From a bacterium (GTDB taxonomy: Bacteria > Electryoneota > Electryoneia > Electryoneales > Electryoneaceae), in NCBI GenBank assembly GCA_020444265.1, contig JAHLLH010000004.1, positions 248,001-312,000 on the forward strand: a DNA stretch of 64,000 nt, in the 5' to 3' direction. Shown here piece by piece: positions 8,163 through 17,014 of the stretch. A model generated the notes under the pieces. That model was not told where the DNA came from, made no database searches, and was given only the letters and a program-made list of their open reading frames with translations. Position 1 is the first letter of the stretch; the number at the start of each line of letters is the position of its first letter. The translations under genes were made by a program, and so were the position numbers.

Positions 8163-8531
8163 ATGGAACGCAATACTCGTCAACGCGGAGCGATCCGGAG
8201 CGCCCTCGAATCCGCCGACCGTCCCCTGAGTCCGCAGGAAGTCCTTACCCGAGCCCGTCAGGACGTTGATTCGCTGGGCATCGCCACCGTCTACCGATCC
8301 TTATCCTCCTTCGAAAAAGAGGGCCTCGTCATCCCGGTCCACCTGCCCGGCGATCCAACCCGCTATGAACTCGCCGGTAAAGGTCACCACCACCATTTCC
8401 GTTGCCGAAAATGCGGTCGAGTCTTCGAGGTCGAAGGCTGCCCCGGCAACCTCCACCAACTCACCCCCGTCGGTTTCAAACTCGAGTCGCATGAGGTGTT
8501 GTTGTTCGGATTGTGTGGAGAGTGTGGGTAG
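8163..8531 (+). CDS. Fur-family transcriptional regulator (Zur-like)
   Basis: A 122-residue DNA-binding metal sensor. The winged helix covers residues 5-60 (SPQEVLTRA, then GIATVYRSLSSFEKEG as recognition region). Metal ligands are plain: HHHH at 75-78, CRKC at 81-84 and CGEC at 118-121, the last two forming the structural zinc site. GGGAGG sits six bases before the ATG. The short length and its divergence from a COG0523 gene favour Zur over Fur or PerR, but ligand sets overlap among these and I see no clear Zur box in the 93-base divergent gap. Specificity is thus an inference. Confidence 0.88.
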   Translation: MERNTRQRGAIRSALESADRPLSPQEVLTRARQDVDSLGIATVYRSLSSFEKEGLVIPVHLPGDPTRYELAGKGHHHHFRCRKCGRVFEVEGCPGNLHQLTPVGFKLESHEVLLFGLCGECG

Positions 8532-8543
8532 GCTGCGGCACAC

Positions 8544-8574
8544 CTGAAACATTCTTGTTAAAAAGTAGTATTAT
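8544..8574 (+). promoter_or_regulatory. Weak promoter candidate before aldo/keto reductase
   Basis: An AT-rich patch in a GC-rich background holds CTGAAA (8544-8549), a 19-base spacer and TATTAT (8569-8574). The spacer is long, so this is only a candidate. Confidence 0.25.
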
Positions 8575-8645
8575 CATCGACTAAAGAAGCCGGATGAAGC
8601 ATGTTGTGTGTTCGGCTGAGACAACCACAACCAGAGAACCCATTC

Positions 8646-9635
8646 ATGATCACTCGTCAACTTGGAAATTCGGATTTACACCTGACAGAAGTTGGATTTG
8701 GCGCCTGGGCGGTGGGGGGCGATTGGAAGTTCGGTTGGGGGCATACCCCGGCGGACGAGGCGGTCGCGGCGATCCGTCGCGGGCTCGAGCTGGGCATCAA
8801 CTGGATCGATACCGCAGCGATTTATGGCCTCGGACGGAGCGAGGAGCTGGTTGCGAAAGCGATTGAGGGGCATCGGGACGAGGTCATTGTCGCCACCAAG
8901 TGCAGCCTTGTCTGGGACGACAAGGGCGAGGTGGGGGACAACCTGACACGCGGTAGTGTTCGTCGTGAATGCGAAAACAGCCTCCGTCGCCTGAACACCG
9001 ACTTCATCGACCTCTACCAGATCCACTGGCCGAATGACGATCCGCACATCGAAGAAGGTTGGGAGGAGATCGGCCGTCTGATCGAGGAGGGGAAAGTGCG
9101 ATACGGTGGTGTGTCGAACTTCCTGACCTCCCACCTCGACCGTGCTGAATCCATTCACCATGTCTCCAGCCTGCAGCCGCCCTACAGCATGTTGCGACGT
9201 TTCATCGAGGATGAGGAATTGCAGTGGTGCGCCGAAAAGGGGACCGGGGTGATCGCGTACAGCCCGATGCAGTCCGGTCTGCTGACCGGCACGTTCTCGA
9301 TGGAGAAGGTGCAGGATACGGATTTCCGTCAGAAGGCGGGCGAATACCAGGAGCCAAACCTCTCGATCAACCTCGACTTTGTCGAGAAGTTGCGTCCGAT
9401 TGCCCAGAAGTACGACAAGACGGTCGCCCAGCTCGCCATTGCCTGGGTGTTGCGTCGCCCGGAGGTGACCAGCGCAATTGTTGGGGCACGGAAACCATCG
9501 CAGATCGAGGAGACGGTCGGTGGTGCAGGCTGGACCATCGAACAGGAAGACCTGGATACGATCGAAACCCTCTTGCAGGATCGTGAAAACCGTCTTCGTG
9601 AGCAGAACGGGTTCCTCATCCAGATCAATCGTTAG
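8646..9635 (+). CDS. Aldo/keto reductase
   Basis: A 329-residue NAD(P)H-dependent oxidoreductase with a TIM-barrel fold, cytoplasmic. MITRQLGNSDLHLTEVGFG is the standard N-terminus and fixes the start at 8646 although no strong ribosome site precedes it; an ATG at 8601 would add 15 unrelated residues. The catalytic tetrad can be read: Asp and Tyr in WIDTAAIYG, Lys in VIVATKC, His in YQIHWPNDD. The C-terminal VGARKPSQIEE is the cofactor-phosphate binding segment. Substrate is not predictable. It stands alone, followed by a terminator. Confidence 0.92.
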   Translation: MITRQLGNSDLHLTEVGFGAWAVGGDWKFGWGHTPADEAVAAIRRGLELGINWIDTAAIYGLGRSEELVAKAIEGHRDEVIVATKCSLVWDDKGEVGDNLTRGSVRRECENSLRRLNTDFIDLYQIHWPNDDPHIEEGWEEIGRLIEEGKVRYGGVSNFLTSHLDRAESIHHVSSLQPPYSMLRRFIEDEELQWCAEKGTGVIAYSPMQSGLLTGTFSMEKVQDTDFRQKAGEYQEPNLSINLDFVEKLRPIAQKYDKTVAQLAIAWVLRRPEVTSAIVGARKPSQIEETVGGAGWTIEQEDLDTIETLLQDRENRLREQNGFLIQINR

Positions 9636-9670
9636 AGCCTGCCAAACCGCCTTCCATGTTGTATCTTGCC

Positions 9671-9702
9671 AACCGGCCCCGGCACAGTGGGGCCGGTTTT
9701 CC
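9671..9702 (+). terminator. Terminator of the aldo/keto reductase gene
   Basis: AACCGGCCCC (9671-9680) pairs with GGGGCCGGTT (9689-9698), eight-base loop, followed by a TTTT tract and TCCTTT. Confidence 0.88.
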
Positions 9703-9731
9703 TTTCGTGAATGGTTCAACGGAGTGATCCC

Positions 9732-9884
9732 GTGCAGAGGACGAAGCCAGCGAAACGGATGGGCAGCTTCCTGCAAAGGCTGCTGATCTACCTCATTCTG
9801 GCCATCCTCTACGAACTGTTATGGATGATGCAGCGCAGATGGACGCATACGATACGCTTGGGTCGTCGGGCGAAGCGAAGCTGA
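9732..9884 (+). CDS. Possible 50-residue single-pass membrane protein
   Basis: A short frame starting at GTG 9732 with GGAG seven bases upstream. It encodes a basic N-terminus, one hydrophobic segment (FLQRLLIYLILAILYELLW) and a very basic tail rich in Arg, positive-inside in style. It overlaps the start of the YigZ gene by 64 bases in another frame. No family is recognised. A real ribosome site and a compact transmembrane segment speak for it; the overlap and the small size speak against. Confidence 0.35.
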   Translation: MQRTKPAKRMGSFLQRLLIYLILAILYELLWMMQRRWTHTIRLGRRAKRS

Positions 9885-10450
9885 AAGAGAAGGGGAGTGT
9901 CTTCCTCGCCTTCGCCGTACCGGTTGCTGATGGTGATGCTGCCGATGAGCAACTCGCAGCTTGGCGCAAGCAGTATTACGATGCGACTCATGTTGGTTCG
10001 GCACGCCGTCTCGCGCCCCCGCCCGACGGGGAGGAGCGCTATGATGACGATGGAGAACCTCATGGTTCGACCGGTCCACCCATCCTGAACGCCATCAAAG
10101 GCGCCGACCTCTGGGGCGTGCTGGTAGGCGTGGTGCGTTACTATGGCGGCACAAAGCTGGGTGTCGGCGGCCTGATCCGTGCTTATGGCGGCGCGGCGGA
10201 AGCGGCGATTGCTGCGGCGCGCAGGAAAACGATTGAGATTACAGGCACCATCGAGGTGGAGGTGCCGCATGATCGAGCTGGGGCGGTCTATGCCCTTGCA
10301 GAAAAACTGGACGCGAAGGTGTCCGCACCACGTTACACGGAAGAGGGATTGATCCTGCCGATGACCATGTTGGCATCACGAGTTGAAAACGCGGTCGCTG
10401 AGGTGACCGAAGCGACTGCTGGACGTGCCGAGGTGAGGGTGGTGCAATGA
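9821..10450 (+). CDS. YigZ/IMPACT-family protein
   Basis: A 209-residue member of the IMPACT/YigZ family (UPF0029 plus a C-terminal ferredoxin-like DUF1949 domain). The signature YDDDGEPHGSTGPPILN is at residues 74-90 and VVRYYGGTKLGVGGLIRAY follows near 115. Function in bacteria is unsettled; a role in RNA or stress biology is proposed. The start may be ATG 9821 or ATG 9839; neither has a strong ribosome site, which fits with translation after the short upstream frame. The stop overlaps the next start as ATGA. Confidence 0.9.
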   Translation: MDDAAQMDAYDTLGSSGEAKLKEKGSVFLAFAVPVADGDAADEQLAAWRKQYYDATHVGSARRLAPPPDGEERYDDDGEPHGSTGPPILNAIKGADLWGVLVGVVRYYGGTKLGVGGLIRAYGGAAEAAIAAARRKTIEITGTIEVEVPHDRAGAVYALAEKLDAKVSAPRYTEEGLILPMTMLASRVENAVAEVTEATAGRAEVRVVQ

Positions 10451-11679
10451 GCACAGAAGAAATTCTGCTGATTGTCTCTCTCGTACTAAGTGCCTTCTTC
10501 TCCGGCAGCGAAACGGCCTACACCGCCGCAGGTCGTCTGGCGATGGAGGTCTATTCCCGTCACCAGCGACGTGGGGCCACGGTAGCGAAAAAGCTTTATA
10601 GCCGACCCACTCTACTCTTTTCAACCACCCTTGTCGGCAACAATCTGGCCGGCGTACTCTATGGTTCACTCGCCGGATTGCTGATGGTCCGGTGGGGGTT
10701 TTCGCTGGAAGCCATCTTAATCCTCAGCCCGATGCTGGTGCTTCTTGTAGGTGAGGTGCTGCCCAAGACTCTCGCTCGAGAACATCCGGAACGGTGGGCG
10801 ATGATGGTTGGCTGGCCGCTCTACATCATCTACTTCCTGCTCTATCCCCTCATCATTGTCGCGCAAGGAGCAAGTAAACTGGTCCTCCGTCTTTTCGGGA
10901 TGAAGAACGATGGTGACGAACCCGCTGCGGTGACCCTGGGTGAGCTGCGCGGTCTCTGGGGGGAACTCTACCGTAGCGGTGAACTGGACGAAGAGGAGAT
11001 TGAGCTGCTCGATCAGGTAGTCTCGTTGCGGGAGCAGAAGGTGCACGATGTGATGACTCCACGTGTCGACATGGTTGCACTGCCCAGCGGGGCGACCATT
11101 GAGGAGGCGGAAAAGCTGGTCCATTCACGCGGCATGAGTCGTATTCCGATCTACGAGGAATCGCTGGACCAGATTGTCGGTATCCTGCTCGCCAAGGACT
11201 TACTTGATAAGCCCAAAGACATTCAGTCGATCATGCGTCCACCGATGTTCATCCCTGAGCAAGCCTTTGTTGCCAAGTTCCTCGGGCCTTTCCGACGAGG
11301 GCAGGCTGGGCTGGCAGTTGTGATTGACGAGCATGGCGGCACGGCTGGAGTGATCTCGCTTGAAGATGTGATCGAACAGCTTGTTGGGAACATTGAGGAC
11401 GAGCACGATCCTCGTGAAGGAATCGGTAAGCAAGTGACGAGCGTCTCATGGTTGGTCCCGGGACGCGCTTATCTTGATAAGGTCAAGCAGGCCTGGGGGA
11501 TTGTTCTCCCCCAGGGCGACTACGATACCGTAGCCGGGTTGATACTGGATCGATTGGAGCGTATTCCCAAGGTTGGGGAAACGCTTGAGGCCGGACCGTG
11601 GATCATCAGAATTGCATCTGCGGACAATCGACGAATCAAACGGGTGCTCATTCGAAAGGCTGGTCCAGGGCGGAGGTAA
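10447..11679 (+). CDS. CNNM/CorC (HlyC)-type membrane protein with CBS domains
   Basis: A 410-residue protein with an N-terminal DUF21/CNNM transmembrane domain (three to four helices, about residues 1-140), a paired CBS domain (HDVMTPRVDMVALP near 199 onward) and a C-terminal CorC/HlyC transporter-associated domain (FVAKFLGPFRRGQ and onward). Relatives act in magnesium or cobalt homeostasis and some were called haemolysins without good evidence. The start overlaps the YigZ stop (ATGA). Its own stop is embedded in the ribosome site of the following gene, so the three genes 9821-12597 look like one transcript. Confidence 0.92.
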   Translation: MSTEEILLIVSLVLSAFFSGSETAYTAAGRLAMEVYSRHQRRGATVAKKLYSRPTLLFSTTLVGNNLAGVLYGSLAGLLMVRWGFSLEAILILSPMLVLLVGEVLPKTLAREHPERWAMMVGWPLYIIYFLLYPLIIVAQGASKLVLRLFGMKNDGDEPAAVTLGELRGLWGELYRSGELDEEEIELLDQVVSLREQKVHDVMTPRVDMVALPSGATIEEAEKLVHSRGMSRIPIYEESLDQIVGILLAKDLLDKPKDIQSIMRPPMFIPEQAFVAKFLGPFRRGQAGLAVVIDEHGGTAGVISLEDVIEQLVGNIEDEHDPREGIGKQVTSVSWLVPGRAYLDKVKQAWGIVLPQGDYDTVAGLILDRLERIPKVGETLEAGPWIIRIASADNRRIKRVLIRKAGPGRR

Positions 11680-11682
11680 AGC

Positions 11683-12597
11683 TTGCGCCGAGAGACCGCC
11701 CGGAGTACCTTAAGGGCTGATATAGCTGAAGTTCGTGCCATAGTGGATCGTTTTACCCGCACAGGTGAAGCATCTACCGGATCCGGGGAGGGGTCGGTGA
11801 AGCAGGATGGCTTGAACGTGGTCGATCTGAACAAACAATCGAAGACAGATCGAGATTTTGCGCGGCTTGAAGAACAAGTTCAGCAGCTGCGTGATCGGCT
11901 TGATCTTCTTTCTGATCAACTGGAATTTTTCCAGATCCTCCTCGATTCCATTCCCACTCCTATCTTTTTTGAAGACCTCGACCACAAGGTCACCCTCTGT
12001 AACATGGCGTTCGAGACCGTCATCCAGTCCATTCGAGAGGATGTGCTCGGCAACTCGCTCAAGGAAATCCTAAAGGACTCAGGCCTCGCAAAAGCGTTGT
12101 GTGGCCCGGAAATTACCCCGGAAAATGCACTTGAACCGATGAGCTGCGAACGGGATGTCTCCTTTGCAGACGGCAGTACCAGGCACGTAGAAATCCGTCA
12201 CGTCGTCTACTTCAACCTGAATGGGGAACCGGCGGGGACAGTGGGAATGATCATCGACCTGACGGACCAGAAACGTGCTGAGCGGGCAGAAATTGAAGCA
12301 GACCGACTTCGTACCGCTCAGAAGCTCGCCATCTCCGTTGCGCACGAATTCAACAATCCTCTGATGATTATTGCCGGCGTACACCAGATCCTGAAACCGG
12401 CGATGAAATCGGCCCTCGACGAGAAGCTTCAGGAACACTCGGATCGTATCCCGAAAGCGGTCGAACGGATGCACAACCTCGTACAGAAATTGATGAAGTT
12501 GACTTCATTGAAAGAAGCTGAGTACGCCGCCGGACAGGTCTTCTACGACCTCAACGCCTCCGCCGAGGAGCAGCCTGACCCGGACGAAGACGAGTAA
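11683..12597 (+). CDS. PAS-HisKA protein without an ATPase domain
   Basis: A 304-residue protein read from TTG 11683, supported by a perfect GGAGGT five bases upstream that overlaps the previous stop. Order: variable N-terminus, coiled coil (about 58-85), PAS domain (about 86-195, ending VGMIIDLTDQKRAE), then a dimerisation helix with the phospho-acceptor box VAHEFNNPL, His at 221. A normal histidine kinase would continue into a ~150-residue HATPase domain with N and G boxes; here the protein stops after about 80 residues with an acidic tail. It may be phosphorylated by another kinase, or act as a phosphotransfer or pseudo-kinase. No frameshifted ATPase remnant is seen in the 195 bases downstream. 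Confidence 0.8.
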   Translation: MRRETARSTLRADIAEVRAIVDRFTRTGEASTGSGEGSVKQDGLNVVDLNKQSKTDRDFARLEEQVQQLRDRLDLLSDQLEFFQILLDSIPTPIFFEDLDHKVTLCNMAFETVIQSIREDVLGNSLKEILKDSGLAKALCGPEITPENALEPMSCERDVSFADGSTRHVEIRHVVYFNLNGEPAGTVGMIIDLTDQKRAERAEIEADRLRTAQKLAISVAHEFNNPLMIIAGVHQILKPAMKSALDEKLQEHSDRIPKAVERMHNLVQKLMKLTSLKEAEYAAGQVFYDLNASAEEQPDPDEDE

Positions 12598-12792
12598 TCT
12601 CTCTGCCCCTTGCCCCTTCACGTCGACACAAGTACTTTTCGCTGTAGGTTCAGTTTTTCAGCGGGATTTCCATGTCCAAGTCAATTCGAAAATTGTTGCT
12701 CCACCCATGGCAGGTCGGACAAACCTGAACATGTTGATTCAGTGTCCATTCGTGTGGCAGATGAGTTTCATCAACCTGTTTATGGAGTAGTT

Positions 12793-14115
12793 ATGAGCAA
12801 CATACCAAAGTTCGACCAGGTTCGACCCACCCTAGGCAGCCACATGCTGACCGATGGCATGCACATGGTGTGGGACATCGATCAGAGTGAAGGCAGCTGG
12901 ATTGCAGATGGTCTCTCTGGAAGGAAACTGCTTGATCTCTTCAGCTTCTTCGCGACCAATCCGGTCGGCCACAACCATCGGAAGATTGTCAGCGGACCAG
13001 CCGCGGAGGAGATAGCCCGTATCGCGGTGCATAACCCCTCAAACTCGGATATCTACACCCGTGAGATGGCCGACTTTGTCCAGATCTTCTGGGAGACCAC
13101 CATTCCAGATGGTTTCAAGTACACCTTCTTTGTCGCTGGCGGCGCCCTGGCAGTCGAGAATGCTCTGAAAGCAGCGTTCGACTGGAAGGTGCAGAAGAAC
13201 GCAGCGAAGGGGATTCGGGGCGAGAAAGGGACCAAAATCCTCCACTTCAGGGAAGCCTTTCATGGCCGCAGCGGCTACACGATGTCCCTGACCAACACGC
13301 TGCCGGACAAAATCCGTCGCTTCCCGAAGTTCAACTGGCCACGTGTCAGCAATCCGAAGGCGATCTTCCCGCTTGAGAGCCACATGGGTGAGATTGTCGC
13401 GGCGGAACGGAAATCGATCGAGGAGATCAAGCAGGCCTTCGTTGACTACCCCGATGAGATCGCGGCGGTCATCATCGAACCGATCCAGGGCGAGGGCGGC
13501 GACAACCATTTCCGTCCCGAGTTCTTGCAGCAACTTCGCACCCTGGCGGACGAGAACGAGGCGCTGTTGATCTTCGATGAGGTGCAGACAGGATTGGGCC
13601 TGACCGGCCAGTGGTGGGCCTTCGAATCTCTCGGGGTGACCCCGGATATCTTCAGCTTTGGCAAGAAGATGCAAGTCTGCGGAATCGTTGCGGGGCCAAA
13701 GCTTGACGAAGTAGAGAAGAACGTTTTCCACACCCCGAGCCGCATCAATTCGACTTGGGGTGGCAACCTGATCGACATGACACGTGCCAAGCATTACATC
13801 CGTGTCATCGAAGAAGAGAACCTGCTGGCCAACACCCGTGAACAGGGTGCCTTCCTGCTGAGCGAATTGCAGAAGATGGTCGCGGACTATCCGCACCTGC
13901 TGAGCAACGCGCGTGGACGTGGCCTGATGTGCGCGGTGACAGTCCGCGATGGCGAGACCCGTGACCTCATCACCCAGAAGCTCTATGAACGGGATGTGAT
14001 GATCCTCGGTGCCGGCTTCACCAGCATCCGTGTCCGTCCCAGCCTCAACATCACCCGCTCAGATATCGAGTTTGGAGTCGAGAAAATGCGTGAGGTGTTG
14101 GCCGACATTCGATAA
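12793..14115 (+). CDS. lat: L-lysine 6-transaminase
   Basis: A 440-residue class III, PLP-dependent aminotransferase. The features specific to lysine epsilon-aminotransferase are present: FSFFATNPVGHNH near 50-62, FDEVQTGLGLTGQWWAFE with Asp262, the Schiff-base lysine in SFGKKMQVCG (Lys291 or 292) and INSTWGGNLIDM. The reaction converts L-lysine and 2-oxoglutarate to aminoadipate semialdehyde and glutamate, a route for lysine breakdown. The ATG at 12793 has GGAG five bases upstream; an upstream frame extension lacks similarity. It is preceded by a 195-base gap and followed by a terminator, so it is probably transcribed alone. Confidence 0.9.
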   Translation: MSNIPKFDQVRPTLGSHMLTDGMHMVWDIDQSEGSWIADGLSGRKLLDLFSFFATNPVGHNHRKIVSGPAAEEIARIAVHNPSNSDIYTREMADFVQIFWETTIPDGFKYTFFVAGGALAVENALKAAFDWKVQKNAAKGIRGEKGTKILHFREAFHGRSGYTMSLTNTLPDKIRRFPKFNWPRVSNPKAIFPLESHMGEIVAAERKSIEEIKQAFVDYPDEIAAVIIEPIQGEGGDNHFRPEFLQQLRTLADENEALLIFDEVQTGLGLTGQWWAFESLGVTPDIFSFGKKMQVCGIVAGPKLDEVEKNVFHTPSRINSTWGGNLIDMTRAKHYIRVIEEENLLANTREQGAFLLSELQKMVADYPHLLSNARGRGLMCAVTVRDGETRDLITQKLYERDVMILGAGFTSIRVRPSLNITRSDIEFGVEKMREVLADIR

Positions 14116-14134
14116 ATACTATTCAAAGATTAGC

Positions 14135-14166
14135 AAAAGCCCTGTTCCAACCCACAGGGCTTTTTT
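14135..14166 (+). terminator. Terminator of lat
   Basis: AAAAGCCCTGT (14135-14145) pairs with ACAGGGCTTTT (14154-14164) across eight bases and runs into a T tract. Confidence 0.9.
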
Positions 14167-14377
14167 GTCTCGCTTTTTCAGACCATCCGGATCGTACCTC
14201 GGCTGCAAATGGGCAGACGATTGCTCGGGTTCAGGATCGTATTCCTTCTACGAACGGTCCCTGCTAAGATATTCGGTTTGAAACAGCAAGCTCATCAAAA
14301 GTACGACGTGGGATGGAGATCCTGATTCTCTTACTCTTCCCCAGCTTCTACGTCACATACGGTATCACTCATCGTGA

Positions 14378-16318
14378 TCAGTTCATCGGTTTCCAATCTT
14401 CATCGTCGATTCGGACCACTTTCGGGGAGTACCCGCCAACCAGCACAATATTGTTCGGGGTGAGGGTGACTGTTTCGACCTTGCCGACATTTCCGATGGA
14501 GCAGATTGACCAGCTCCGCTCCTCGATGTCATAGAGATAGAGGAGGGTTTCGGATTTAATCCGAATGGCGCTTGGATCGTCCCCGACCTGTTGACGGGAC
14601 CTTTTTGTCTCGACAATTAGCGAACGGCTGAGCTGACCCTTGTTGTTCCTGAGGAGTTGGCTTTGCCCGTTGATGTCGGGCTGGTCATATCCACGGCTCT
14701 TGAACCACCTCAGTCCCAGGTCTGGGCTGATATAGAGGTCAGTGGAAGCTAGGTTGTTCGAGACCGGACCGACGGGGACGATGGATGTCCGCATTGTTGG
14801 TGTCGTATGCAGATTCCAGCCTTTGCCGCCGTCCCTGCTGACATTCAGCTTGCGGCCCTTGTAGAGCCGGACCTCTACGGAGTCATGGGCAAGAACGAGA
14901 TCACCCAAGTTGGATTTCCTCCCATCCTGCTTCCAAGTCTGGCCACCGTCACGTGTGATCCAGTCATCCTTGTCGCAATTCATCAACCACGAATCAGCAT
15001 CTGAGAAGGGGAACGAGGGTTCATAACGCTTGTATTCTTCCCCGGAGGATGTCTTTTCGGGCAGGTTGGCTTCTGTCCAGTTCTGACCTGCATTCGACGA
15101 GGTATAGACCGCCTGAGAACCCATGGCGAATACGAGTGACGGGTCAGAGGGGTGGTGGGCGAACGAAGTCGCACGGAAATCCGATACAGTCTTCCAGGTC
15201 TGGCCCTGATCATCGCTACGGATAATACCGGAGAAAATGCCTGCAATCATGGTTCCCGCAGAATCGGGAAGGCCGATGCTTTGTCCAACCGCTGGAGTCC
15301 AACTGACACCTTCGAGGTTGGGGGCATCAGACGTGGTATTCTCCAGCACATCCCAGGGCTTTGGCGCGAAGCTCCACTGATTCTCACCCGGTGCGGTAAT
15401 CAGGGGATAGGTCGGATGCTGTGGCTGAGGACTGATTGCCAGGTAGACATAAAGGTCTGGGTGGACCCGCAGGAAAACGTTTTCAGGATTGTCCGGGTCC
15501 GTTTGTAGTGAACGGGAGTAGATGGTTGTGATCGTATCCTGCGTGCCCGGGATGGGCAATGGCGGAATCGACGCCGGGACTGGGATCAACGTTGGTTTGG
15601 CTGTTTCAGTTGTGTGGTTGCCATCGAGCTTCCATTGATAAATATCATCCCCGCCTCCTTGAGAGTTCGTCCGGCCAACAACCGCTGACAGGGTGATGTG
15701 ATGCTGAAGGGTGGACACATTGATCGCAATCAGGCGTTCGGCACTTGGCATGGTAACCGGTTTCCATGTCACGCCTGGGTCGGTCGATTCGACCAGCACT
15801 CTGTCGTCCGTCCCTTTCCACAAGACCTTTGCCAGCAGATGCTCTGCATTGAATGGGTTGATGATGAGTTGATCCACCATTCGGATTGTTTCGCTCCCGC
15901 GAGCTGTCCAGGTTGTTCCATTGTCCTCAGAACTGAAGAGGCCCTTGGTCGAGGCGGTCATCCACACTTTTTCGGGGACGATTGGATCAGCAATCAACGA
16001 GCCGATGTCATTTTTGTCGACCTGGATCTCGCTGCCGTCTGTCATCTGAAGGACACAGAAGCCGGAATAGTCGTCGCTCTTCTTAAAGAGGAGCGTCCAC
16101 TCGGAATCACTTTCGCTGCGACGATACCATTCCCTGATCGCGTTCTTTCCAAACCGGGTTTGCTCTTCCCCGCTGGTCGCGATCATGTTGCTCAACGGAG
16201 CGTTCTGAACCACCAGGTCGATTGTTTCAAGGGAATAGGTAGCATGGGGAATAAGTGCAAGGGCCGTAAGGATCATCAGAACGAGCGACCGGTAACGATA
16301 GAGAGGGGCGAGCTTCAT
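14378..16318 (-). CDS. Exported BNR/Asp-box repeat protein
   Basis: A 646-residue exported protein. A basic N-terminus and hydrophobic stretch (LVLMILTALALIPHATYS) form a signal peptide. At least five Asp-box motifs of the form S/T-x-D-x-G-x-T/x-W are spread along it (SEDNGTTWTAR, SDDQGQTWKTV, SSNAGQNWTEA, TRDGGQTWKQD, SRDGGKGWNLH), indicating a beta-propeller like sialidases and sortilin/VPS10 proteins. No sialidase arginine triad or FRIP motif is evident, so an enzymatic role is unproven; surface binding is as likely. It is 24 bases downstream of a SPOR-domain gene on the same strand, probably co-transcribed. Confidence 0.8.
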   Translation of the reverse strand: MKLAPLYRYRSLVLMILTALALIPHATYSLETIDLVVQNAPLSNMIATSGEEQTRFGKNAIREWYRRSESDSEWTLLFKKSDDYSGFCVLQMTDGSEIQVDKNDIGSLIADPIVPEKVWMTASTKGLFSSEDNGTTWTARGSETIRMVDQLIINPFNAEHLLAKVLWKGTDDRVLVESTDPGVTWKPVTMPSAERLIAINVSTLQHHITLSAVVGRTNSQGGGDDIYQWKLDGNHTTETAKPTLIPVPASIPPLPIPGTQDTITTIYSRSLQTDPDNPENVFLRVHPDLYVYLAISPQPQHPTYPLITAPGENQWSFAPKPWDVLENTTSDAPNLEGVSWTPAVGQSIGLPDSAGTMIAGIFSGIIRSDDQGQTWKTVSDFRATSFAHHPSDPSLVFAMGSQAVYTSSNAGQNWTEANLPEKTSSGEEYKRYEPSFPFSDADSWLMNCDKDDWITRDGGQTWKQDGRKSNLGDLVLAHDSVEVRLYKGRKLNVSRDGGKGWNLHTTPTMRTSIVPVGPVSNNLASTDLYISPDLGLRWFKSRGYDQPDINGQSQLLRNNKGQLSRSLIVETKRSRQQVGDDPSAIRIKSETLLYLYDIEERSWSICSIGNVGKVETVTLTPNNIVLVGGYSPKVVRIDDEDWKPMN

Positions 16319-16342
16319 GACAGTGTCCCATTCAGTGCGGCG

Positions 16343-17014
16343 TTAACGATTCACTACTCGAAAATCCTTTCCTTCTGTGCCGTAATACTTCGAACCGAAC
16401 GATGCTGCATCGCGAGATGAATCGAAACGGCCTACCCAGACTGCATACAAGGTTTTTCCACCACTTTTGATAGGTACCACATCGACGGTGAAGCCACGTT
16501 TCGTTTGCCGGTCCGCGAGACGTTGCGCATTGACCTTGCTGCCAAACGCGCCAATCTGCACCGTATGGCTGTCGCTGGAGGAAGGTGCGGGAGCTTTTGT
16601 CAGCGCCATCGGCGCGGGGATCGTTCCTCGGAAGAGGGTGTTGGCGAGCTGGGGGTTGGTTCTGACCTGTGCGAGTGCATTGTTGATTTCGCTGCGGTTG
16701 TCGACCAGACGCCAATACCCATAGAGATGGAACCAGGCGACCGTCTTCAGTTCGCTGGAAATGGACTTGTCGGTGGCGAAGCGACGCATCTGGTCCACAG
16801 CGGAAAGGCCATCATCATCAACCAGCGCTCGCGCCAGCAGGCCTTCGTTGCTGTCGTTCCAGGCACCACTGGCAACACCATCGGTGATGGCATCCACTTC
16901 ACCTGCGAGGAGGAGGGGCATGAGGGACGGGGCATCCTCCGGGACCGTCTGTGCCCGAGAGGACAGAGGTAGAAGGAGGGTGACAAGTAGCACTGGGAAA
17001 ATCAATCGGCGCAT
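16343..17014 (-). CDS. Exported SPOR-domain protein
   Basis: A 223-residue protein with a signal peptide (MRRLIFPVLLVTLLLPLSSRAQ), a helical TPR-like middle and a C-terminal SPOR domain (HTVQIGAFGSKVNAQRLADR to YYGTEGKDFRVV). SPOR domains bind denuded septal peptidoglycan, so the protein probably acts in the periplasm at division or in wall remodelling. The ATG at 17014, preceded by AAGGAAG, is chosen because it begins the signal peptide; a 34-codon upstream extension is rejected. Upstream is a 221-base gap shared with divergent pepF. Confidence 0.85.
   Translation of the reverse strand: MRRLIFPVLLVTLLLPLSSRAQTVPEDAPSLMPLLLAGEVDAITDGVASGAWNDSNEGLLARALVDDDGLSAVDQMRRFATDKSISSELKTVAWFHLYGYWRLVDNRSEINNALAQVRTNPQLANTLFRGTIPAPMALTKAPAPSSSDSHTVQIGAFGSKVNAQRLADRQTKRGFTVDVVPIKSGGKTLYAVWVGRFDSSRDAASFGSKYYGTEGKDFRVVNR

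Noticed and set aside
12598-12792. Frameshifted HATPase remnant or a lysine riboswitch before lat
   Set aside because: No N-box or G-box pattern is visible in any frame, and I could not find the conserved helices of a lysine riboswitch.
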